DNA from: a virus
Strand: one strand, 5' to 3'
IMG/VR virus record: IMGVR_UViG_3300044825_000389
Span: 1-44,837 of that record
DNA length: 44,837 nt
The notes beneath the pieces were generated by a model. That model worked only from the letters and a program-made list of their open reading frames with translations. It made no database searches and was not told the origin of the DNA. Both the position numbers and the translations under genes were made by a program. Positions 38,509-44,837 of this stretch are shown here, one piece after another; the stretch's first letter is position 1, and each line of letters begins with the position of its first letter.

Positions 38509-41456
38509 TATTCAGCTCCTGTCTTTGGAGCTGGACGGCTCCTGGTTACTTCTTCACCTGAGAGGATTCCCGCTTGCCGACCGCGCCGGTCAGATACAGT
38601 TCCTGAAACCCCTTGCCGGATCTTTCCGCTTCGATTTGGTTGCGAAGCATTTGCACCGCCGGGTGATCCTTGCCCAGGCGCGTTTCGCGCTCCTTCAGCA
38701 TTTCTTCCAAGGTAAGCATCGTAGTCACTCCTGAAAAATACGTTGGTGTCGTACCACACCAACCTGGCGTCAGACACGTTGCCATCACCAATTATATCAG
38801 TCACAACTTGATCGAAAAGCCGTTGTTTTTCTGACATTATTTGCGCACGGTTTGCCGCGTTGTAGGCATCATCAAATTCGGGGATGTACTGGAATCGGAC
38901 ACCATTCAACCCGGCAATATCTGCGCCGCCAGCTCGCGCTTGTACGTTGATGCGATCGCTAAATCGCATGTCGGTGACATAGGTGAAACCGTCCACTCCA
39001 TACTCTCGGAGCTTTGCGGTTACCTTCTCCATCTGCTCCGGCGTTACCTTTTGCTTAAAGTAAATCTCGACGCCCGGTCTAGCATTGGGAGCGGTACCGT
39101 TTTGCAAGACCTTGGAGATAAACACCGCGTCTTGGTCATATGCTTTGCCTTGCTCAACTAGTCTGCGCTCTAGCGAAGCCGGATTAAAGTTCTGTCGCGT
39201 GACAAACTCAGCGTTAAGAGCACGCTCTGTTTGCGCCATGAATGAACCATAGGTATTCGACAGGTTGTAAGTCACGACGCTAGGGTCGGCGCGAACAACA
39301 TCATCAAACTCTGCCGCAAGCTCTGCTTGTGCATAGTTACTCATCGGGCGATTTGGTCGCTCACCAGATACGCCAAGTGTGTATCGATCAACATCGGATT
39401 GCATAGCAGACAGCTGCTGTCGCTTTGCTTGCTTGTCGTTTTCAAACACTGCTTTTGCTTCCTGTACGCGGTCAGCGTACTGCTGATCGGTTTCTGTTTT
39501 GCGTTGTACTGGCGGCTTAAATCCAGTGTTTATGTCACGGCGCAAATCTTTGATGATTTGTGGATCAGCAGCGCCAGCAAGCGACATCTCAAAATCAAGA
39601 GAGCCACCTTCGCCGGCTTTGCTCGTCCAGCCGTTGTTTGTCCATTTCTCTTTTTCAATGAACCAGGCAACAGCTTGCAAGTCATCCGGGCCTAGATCAC
39701 CAATCTGTGGCGCGACCCCTTTAATAATTCCGCTATTATTGATCTCTTCAGCTGCTTCGCGGAAAACATCCTGACCAAATCCAAACTCACTGCCAACTTT
39801 CGGATCGTACAAACTAGATCCAACCAAGTGTTTGCCTGCCACACCCTTTTCTGCTGGCGGCGGAATACGCGGCAGATCTGCCAAACGGCGAAGCATTCGC
39901 GCTGCCCACACATCAATCGTTGCCTCATTAGTTAGGCCAATTAGATTGCCTGTAAAGTTTGGCGTCTTTGGCGAGTCACCAGCTTTGACAGCGCGGAACA
40001 TATCGAGCAACGCGCCCATAGAAGAAGGGCTGTTTGCGTTGAATAGCTGACCGCTCGCTTTTGTGATGAGTGGGAATTCTCCTTTTTTGAAAAGCTGAGT
40101 CAGTGTTTTTGCGTCTACTGGCAAACCAGACTTCAACCTGTCTTCGTAAGCACGAAGCTCGGCGTCATACTCACCACGCGAGAACCTTCTTAGAATCTCA
40201 ATAGCATTATCAAAGTTTTGCTCGACGCCAGTTTGCGCCGATGTAGTTCCAAGCACGTCAGCAAACGCATCGCCAATCCCTCCAAACTCAGCACGCAATC
40301 TGTCACGCATTGAGCGATACCAGCTTGCCTGCGAAAGAATGTCAATAGCGGCCTGATCACCAGCTTGGGCTCGGTTAACAATGTCCTGCACTTCATCAAA
40401 AAGCCTTGAGGCAAGAGTAGATTGCCAAAGATCTTTTGGCACGCCTTCAGGCGGCGTATGGAAATCGTAAGGAATCTTTGCCGCCTCGACCTCGGCGATC
40501 GTGCCGCCAGACTTTGATTCCTTGAAATCAATCTTGGATGCCTCGATAGGAACCCACCCATCTGCCTCTGGGTAGTTGGCGTGCATGTCCTCGACGGCTT
40601 TGGTGGCAGCCTTCCTTAATGCGGGCTTACGTCCAGCCGCGTTGGTTACTACGGTGCGCTCAGATCTAGTAAGCGCAGGAACATTGCCAGCTGCCGAGCC
40701 TGGCGGCGCGACATCCATAAGCCCGCCAGTTTTCCGCATGTAGCCTTCAACCATCTCGCCGGCAACCGGTGCCAGCGCCTCACCCAAAGCCTTGCCACCT
40801 TTTGCGGCAAGCGCAACGCCAGGCACAACATCCAATCCCTGCAGCACGCCAGTTCCGTAGCTCAATGCGGCCTTGCCATACTCGCCCGCCTGCGCAGCCT
40901 CTCTTGCCTCACCAGCAGAAATACCTGCTTCCTGCGCGGCAAGTGGGATGACAAATGGAGTAACATCAACCAAGCCAATACCAAGCGGTGCGCCAGAGCT
41001 CTCGCCGCCAAACATGGTTTGCGCCAGCCTGCGTGCGCGGACATTGTCCATGCCGGTGTTGTCAATCAGCATCTGCTGCATACCAGCAGCCAGCTTCTCA
41101 CGCAGGGTCATATCTTTTGGAATAACAGAGCCCACAACGCCAGCCTTCTGATCTTCTGCAATCCTGCGCATGATCATTTCTGATTGCGTTGCCAGCGGCA
41201 TATTGCGCATCATCTCCGCAGCCTGTTCAGGCGTGGTCGGCGCTTTAGGCAGACCAGCAGGCGCATCTGTGCGCGTCTTGCTCGGGCCAGCGGCCAGCTG
41301 AACGCCATCAAGCGACGGCTCTGACTCACCAGTAACCACAACCTCCGGCAGACGGCCGGTATCGGCAGCAGCCAGCTGCATACCGTCAAGAGACTCTGCT
41401 GGATACTTTGCTGCCAACAGGTCGTCGAGATATTCCTGTTCAATCAGTGAGCGCAT
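38508..41456 (-). CDS. Internal virion protein with alternative payload (lineage B)
   Basis: 982 residues. Residues 1-44 match the 606-residue lineage A protein, as does the hinge LAPVAGEMVEGYMRKTGGLM at 228-247. Between them is a B-specific segment (SLDGVQLAAGPSKTRTDAPA..., with a second copy of the MQLAA-like motif). From about 250 on the protein is unrelated to A: a helical block (SWYRSMRDRLRAEFGGIGDA), VDVWAARMLRRLADL-type helices and a late mixed domain (YTLGVSGERPNRPMSNYAQA, REYGVDGFTYVTDMRF). The last ~70 residues are Gly/Arg/Ser-rich and overlap another gene. Function unknown; resembles domains of large phage polyvalent/injected proteins. Confidence 0.65.
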   Translation of the reverse strand: MRSLIEQEYLDDLLAAKYPAESLDGMQLAAADTGRLPEVVVTGESEPSLDGVQLAAGPSKTRTDAPAGLPKAPTTPEQAAEMMRNMPLATQSEMIMRRIAEDQKAGVVGSVIPKDMTLREKLAAGMQQMLIDNTGMDNVRARRLAQTMFGGESSGAPLGIGLVDVTPFVIPLAAQEAGISAGEAREAAQAGEYGKAALSYGTGVLQGLDVVPGVALAAKGGKALGEALAPVAGEMVEGYMRKTGGLMDVAPPGSAAGNVPALTRSERTVVTNAAGRKPALRKAATKAVEDMHANYPEADGWVPIEASKIDFKESKSGGTIAEVEAAKIPYDFHTPPEGVPKDLWQSTLASRLFDEVQDIVNRAQAGDQAAIDILSQASWYRSMRDRLRAEFGGIGDAFADVLGTTSAQTGVEQNFDNAIEILRRFSRGEYDAELRAYEDRLKSGLPVDAKTLTQLFKKGEFPLITKASGQLFNANSPSSMGALLDMFRAVKAGDSPKTPNFTGNLIGLTNEATIDVWAARMLRRLADLPRIPPPAEKGVAGKHLVGSSLYDPKVGSEFGFGQDVFREAAEEINNSGIIKGVAPQIGDLGPDDLQAVAWFIEKEKWTNNGWTSKAGEGGSLDFEMSLAGAADPQIIKDLRRDINTGFKPPVQRKTETDQQYADRVQEAKAVFENDKQAKRQQLSAMQSDVDRYTLGVSGERPNRPMSNYAQAELAAEFDDVVRADPSVVTYNLSNTYGSFMAQTERALNAEFVTRQNFNPASLERRLVEQGKAYDQDAVFISKVLQNGTAPNARPGVEIYFKQKVTPEQMEKVTAKLREYGVDGFTYVTDMRFSDRINVQARAGGADIAGLNGVRFQYIPEFDDAYNAANRAQIMSEKQRLFDQVVTDIIGDGNVSDARLVWYDTNVFFRSDYDAYLGRNAEGARNAPGQGSPGGANASQPNRSGKIRQGVSGTVSDRRGRQAGILSGEEVTRSRPAPKTGAE
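38546..38719 (-). CDS. 57-residue gene nested in the end of the payload gene
   Basis: ATG at 38717-38719 preceded by AGGAG with 8 bases spacing, an ideal ribosome site. MLTLEEMLKERETRLGKDHP then AVQMLRNQIEAERSGKGFQE: a well-formed charged helical protein, while the 982-residue frame over the same bases gives Gly/Arg/Ser-rich low complexity. So here the nested frame is probably the older, constrained one. It ends 37 bases before the large internal protein start, the same relative place as the 84-residue gene of lineage A. No family recognised. Confidence 0.7.
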   Translation of the reverse strand: MLTLEEMLKERETRLGKDHPAVQMLRNQIEAERSGKGFQELYLTGAVGKRESSQVKK

Positions 41457-41457
41457 G

Positions 41458-43275
41458 TCATTCTTTCAGGATGTCGATCTGCTTTTGAATGCGATCCAAT
41501 TCATCTTTGGTAAAGAGAGGACTATCAAAAAGAATATCGCCTTCCTTCTTGCCCTTCAACTTTTTCAAATCTTCAACGCTTGTCTTTGATGTAATCTCAA
41601 TAGTCCGACCAAAATCCTTTTTGATGCGCTGAGATATTTTGTCAAGTTTCGCCTTTGCCTCATTTTTGCGATCAGTGACAACATCAGTTGCTTTGAAGTC
41701 TTTTATTACCTGGTCAGCAATAGAGCCGTAGTCAATGCCGGTGCGTTTGTTTGGTGGCAGCGTATTTTGGCGATCACGCTCTTGGGTCACAAGAGCCTCA
41801 TACCGAGTCTCAAGTTTGTCATACTTAATAAACTCAGCAGCCTTTGGGTCAAATGTGTTGCTTGTCGTATCGCCCACACCAGCATAGCGACGCAGCTTTT
41901 GCGTGGCTGCCATGATGTCTGGTTTTCCAGCAGTGTATATAAATGACTGCAGCGAATCCAATTGTTCGGAGTTGATCTGGCCGCGCTCAAAGTAAGGATG
42001 CAATTGATATACGCTGGTGATTTCGCCGCTTGCAATCTTGTCTTTTAGTCTTGATTTCAAAAGCGCGTCGCCTTTTCCTTTGCCTTTGTCAACATCAATA
42101 ATCTTATCAATCTCTGCCAAAGTATCAGCAAGCGGAATCATTTCCGCTTCCAACTGCCTCTTGCGTCTAGGGTCTGTTGTTCTTCTCCATTCAGCGTACT
42201 TCTCAACTAATTTTTGGTTATTGGCTTTTTTCTGAACATCTTTTTGCCGAGCAATTTCCGCTGCCTCATCAACAGATTGCTTGTCAAATACGTTAAGAAT
42301 TTTGACGACGGCTTCGCGGTTGTTGGCCAACAAGTCCTTCATTACGCCGCTCATCTTATTGAGCTGACCGCTCTTGATCTTTTCTCTAGTTCCGATCGGA
42401 TCATTCATTAGCGCTTTGTCAGAAATGACATAAGTGGCTACTGTTTCAATTTTTGCCTCTGTAACTTTCTTATCCCACCGCTCCATAATTTCCCTGCGGA
42501 TTGATGCGTCACCAAACGCAAGCGTCTGCTGATCCAAATTTTGGCGCATCATTTCAATCACGGGATTAAACGCCACGGTTCTACCAAATGAATCAATGCC
42601 AGTTTGGTATTCCGTCTGAGTTAGCACTGTCTCTAATTGCTTTTCGTAATTTGCAACAGTGTCATACAGCTTGATTGTGTTTAATTCTTTTGAGCGTTTT
42701 GCCTCAGCTTCATAAGCTGACTTTAATACAGCATTGCCATGCACAGAGAATGTCGCGTTAAACTTGATTGCGGCACTGCCATCTACCTTGGCCAAAGAAT
42801 TGGTAAGCCCTTTGTTGATGTTGGCAATTTTTTGCTGCGCTTGCTCTGCTGTAATAACTCCGTTTTTTACATCGTCTTGAATTTTGACTAAGTCGTTTAA
42901 ACCGGTTTGCTCAAAAGCCGCAGCCAGTTTGAGTGACTGAGCCTCCGCAAGCGCTTCACCAAATACCGTAAAGTCTGCAGACATTCTGCCCAAACCTGGT
43001 ATAGCGCTTGGCATTCCGTTTTTTGCTAATTCAATTTGCTCTGGCGTAAATTGATTTTCTGCGGCAAATTGCAAAGCCTCTTTTTTTACCATGCCTTTAG
43101 CCACGTTAAAAACGCTCGCTGACATGCGGTCATAAATGTCAGCCCTTGTGGCTTCGACCCTAGCCGTTTCTCTGGCGGCAGGCATAAAATCAACCTGTGG
43201 TGGCACAACGCGATCCATCGGCACGCCGCCTGGTGCATCTATTTGGATTCGACCGGATTCAATTCTGGTTGCCAT
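41458..43275 (-). CDS. Internal virion protein, gp15-like position (lineage B)
   Basis: 605 residues; partner of the 603-residue protein at 5826-7637 with only 28 of the first 60 residues identical, but the same layout: GGVPM...VVP motif at 16-25, long charged helices, RRR.LEA.M.PLA central block and C-terminal KDELDRIQKQIDILKE. Also AT-richer than its neighbours. Stop is one base before the next ATG, as in A. Confidence 0.7.
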   Translation of the reverse strand: MATRIESGRIQIDAPGGVPMDRVVPPQVDFMPAARETARVEATRADIYDRMSASVFNVAKGMVKKEALQFAAENQFTPEQIELAKNGMPSAIPGLGRMSADFTVFGEALAEAQSLKLAAAFEQTGLNDLVKIQDDVKNGVITAEQAQQKIANINKGLTNSLAKVDGSAAIKFNATFSVHGNAVLKSAYEAEAKRSKELNTIKLYDTVANYEKQLETVLTQTEYQTGIDSFGRTVAFNPVIEMMRQNLDQQTLAFGDASIRREIMERWDKKVTEAKIETVATYVISDKALMNDPIGTREKIKSGQLNKMSGVMKDLLANNREAVVKILNVFDKQSVDEAAEIARQKDVQKKANNQKLVEKYAEWRRTTDPRRKRQLEAEMIPLADTLAEIDKIIDVDKGKGKGDALLKSRLKDKIASGEITSVYQLHPYFERGQINSEQLDSLQSFIYTAGKPDIMAATQKLRRYAGVGDTTSNTFDPKAAEFIKYDKLETRYEALVTQERDRQNTLPPNKRTGIDYGSIADQVIKDFKATDVVTDRKNEAKAKLDKISQRIKKDFGRTIEITSKTSVEDLKKLKGKKEGDILFDSPLFTKDELDRIQKQIDILKE

Positions 43276-43284
43276 GTCGTTGCC

Positions 43285-43995
43285 TTATCCTTTATACGCA
43301 GTTTGGGCAAAATCAACTGCACCACGGGTCAATGTAGCACCAGCCAACAAGCCAGCCTGCTGACGCGCAGCTTTGCCAGCCTGAGTAAATTGACCAGCTT
43401 GGCGCTGTGCCGCAAACACGTTCAGGAAGTTCTGATAGTCAGTCGATTGAATCATCGCAGACGCATCTTCAAACCCGAGCACTTGAGCTGTCAGCGCGTT
43501 CAGATCAGCAATGCCAACATCAAACATGGTCGCCTGCACATTCTCGCGCTGGATTGCAGCTGCGCTGCCTTCGCCAAATGCGACACCAGACGCAGCAGCT
43601 CGGGCTCTGGCTGTGGCATTAGCAGCTCGCAAATTCTTTAGCAAAGTGTTGCCAGCGATCTGATAGTTGCGTGCCTCAACCTCTGCCTTCTTCAACATCC
43701 GGCCAGCTTGGATCTGCGCATACTGATCCGACATCTCTGCACGAATCTCTGCCACTGCCAGGTTGTCGCGTGCTTGCAGCAGGTAGCCTGTCTGCTGTTG
43801 GATACCAGCCGCCAGCTGCGCCTGCGAAGCAGCATAAGATGCAATAAGGCCAGCGCCTGCAACTATCGCCCCACCATAATTACCGCCAGTTGCCGGGGCT
43901 CCACCACCGGCCTGACCGAGTAATTCTTCCCTAACGACAGTCCGGCCTGTGTTAGCAGGATTCAGAGCACTTACATATTGTCCAGGCTGTGCCAT
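43285..43995 (-). CDS. Internal virion protein, gp14-like position (lineage B)
   Basis: 236 residues. The same Ala/Gln-rich helical protein as 7649-8260, but residues about 7-42 (YVSALNPANTGRTVVREELL, then a Gly/Ala-rich stretch) are an insertion absent in A, between MAQPGQ and the common GAGLIASYAASQAQLAAGIQ. AGGA ribosome site 9 bases upstream. Ejected core protein by position. Confidence 0.72.
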   Translation of the reverse strand: MAQPGQYVSALNPANTGRTVVREELLGQAGGGAPATGGNYGGAIVAGAGLIASYAASQAQLAAGIQQQTGYLLQARDNLAVAEIRAEMSDQYAQIQAGRMLKKAEVEARNYQIAGNTLLKNLRAANATARARAAASGVAFGEGSAAAIQRENVQATMFDVGIADLNALTAQVLGFEDASAMIQSTDYQNFLNVFAAQRQAGQFTQAGKAARQQAGLLAGATLTRGAVDFAQTAYKG

Positions 43996-43997
43996 TT

Positions 43998-44837
43998 TTA
44001 AGTTCCTGAGTAAACGGCCACGCGATAGTCAAGGCCGAGCAAGTTCATCTTTAGCGGCAGATTCTGCGACACTTCGATCGACTGCTCGCGGCTGTAACCC
44101 AGCACACCATTGACCCGCTTGATGCCGGTATAGATCGGTTCTGGATCATCCAGCAGCGGATTGTCCAGCAACCTAAATGCCACCGGCTGGTTGTTAATCA
44201 CCAGGTTTTGCGTTTCCTCTAGCACCGCGCTGATCTCAACGATGCGCTTCTTAAACGATATTCGGCTGCCGGTCTGCAGTTTGATCTCAACGGGCATTGT
44301 CTTGGCATACACAGTAATAGGCAGTCCAACCTCGTAGCTTGTCGTGCTCTCGCGGTCAAACGTCACAGCGCCGCCACCGCTGACAGTCTCGTTACTCTGC
44401 GGCACGCCATCAGTAATGACATTAAGCGCCTTACCAACATGCGGCAGACTAGATGCGCTGGCTGCAGCGCCACCAATAAATGCGCAATCGGTATACAGAT
44501 CATCTTGGAAACGCTCAATAAAATACCTGGTTGTGCTATTAAACACGCGCTTGGTCACCACATAGATCTGCGTGATGTCCACGCCAACGTCGATAAATTC
44601 ACCGTCGGTGGTGTACTCGGACGGCGATGTAATCTGCTGGCTGCGCATGATGGAGAAGACCGCCATGCTGCCGTCGTTAGTGTTGGTCATTAGCAACAGA
44701 TCTGCCTCTTCTGTACTAGATGCCCGACGCAAAGCAATGCGCTGCGGCCCCTTTAGCAGGTGGCCAGACAGCAGCGAGATCCGCTGGGTGATGTAGGTCA
44801 GCTGGGTGTCGCTAAAGAGAAACTCATTGAGCGACTT
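43998..44837 (-). CDS. Tail tubular protein B, C-terminal fragment (lineage B, cut by window edge)
   Basis: About 280 codons, open to the right window edge (the true start lies outside). Reading from the edge gives KSLNEFLFSDTQLTYITQRI, matching the tail B protein of lineage A from about residue 383. The ends are the same (LGLDYRVAVYSGT). Strong conservation with A. Confidence 0.87.
   Translation of the reverse strand, partial: KSLNEFLFSDTQLTYITQRISLLSGHLLKGPQRIALRRASSTEEADLLLMTNTNDGSMAVFSIMRSQQITSPSEYTTDGEFIDVGVDITQIYVVTKRVFNSTTRYFIERFQDDLYTDCAFIGGAAASASSLPHVGKALNVITDGVPQSNETVSGGGAVTFDRESTTSYEVGLPITVYAKTMPVEIKLQTGSRISFKKRIVEISAVLEETQNLVINNQPVAFRLLDNPLLDDPEPIYTGIKRVNGVLGYSREQSIEVSQNLPLKMNLLGLDYRVAVYSGT

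Larger units (their letters stand above)
34743..44837. repeat. Second, diverged version of 1-9102
   Basis: Same gene order as 1-9102: fibre N-terminus, large internal protein, swapped-payload protein, gp15-like, gp14-like, tail tubular B. The offset is 34742 at the fibre start and grows to 35735 at the end because the swapped gene is longer. Divergence is uneven between genes. Confidence 0.9.

Noticed and set aside
1-44837. CRISPR arrays, tRNA genes, insertion sequences
   Set aside because: I found no regularly spaced direct repeats of CRISPR type, no cloverleaf-like segments and no transposase frames.

Overview
The window is a tailed-phage genome of the short-tailed (podovirus-like) type, read slightly more than once around. 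It has the T7/BPP-1-style virion order: terminase, connector-type portal, scaffold, coat, tail tube A and B, internal virion proteins, T7-gp17-type fibre. It also has GH19 endolysin/Rz/Rz1 lysis genes of the kind used on Gram-negative hosts. I see no DNA polymerase, no RNA polymerase and no tRNA gene, so replication and transcription probably rely on the host. A perfect DnaA box and sigma70-like promoters fit a proteobacterial host. A serine recombinase and several small repressor-like proteins leave a temperate life style open.

Layout. Positions 1-34742 behave as one complete circular map with a single divergent promoter region (23131-23312) and a single convergent point (about 27410-27474). 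Leftward from 23130: a tightly overlapping chain of small regulatory and nuclease genes (21.1-23.1 kb), a TGT/DpdA-like enzyme, a replication initiator with an origin inside its gene, an SSB-tailed small protein, TerS, TerL, a cupin, portal, scaffold, coat, tail A and B, internal virion proteins and the tail fibre. Transcription then continues, across the join, into tail accessory proteins, a LamG receptor-binding candidate and the lysis region, ending at a leftward intrinsic terminator at 27.4 kb. Rightward from 23313: serine recombinase, four small unknown genes, a YqaJ-type exonuclease, a 62-residue protein and a RecT-like annealing protein.

The last 10 kb (34743-44837) is a second, diverged version of 1-9102: same genes, same order, many substitutions, one gene swapped for a different one. 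The two passes are identical for exactly 127 bases at the join (1-127 = 34743-34869) and diverge from the next base. That is what a de Bruijn assembly would give when it walks around one circular phage map and leaves along a related strain. I therefore call the passes lineage A (1-34742) and lineage B (34743-44837) and think this is more likely two co-occurring relatives than a real duplication.

Most interesting content: (i) between A and B one internal virion protein keeps its N-terminal tag and a mid-protein hinge but carries unrelated C-terminal payloads (a Gp88/DUF7227-like domain in A, a ~730-residue different domain in B); (ii) B has a convincing 57-codon gene with a strong Shine-Dalgarno site inside the end of that swapped gene; (iii) a lambda-O-like origin (iterons, perfect DnaA box, 78% AT block) lies in the initiator gene; (iv) a DpdA/TGT-like base-exchange enzyme candidate; (v) a repeated 17-bp extended -10 promoter element on the rightward early genes.
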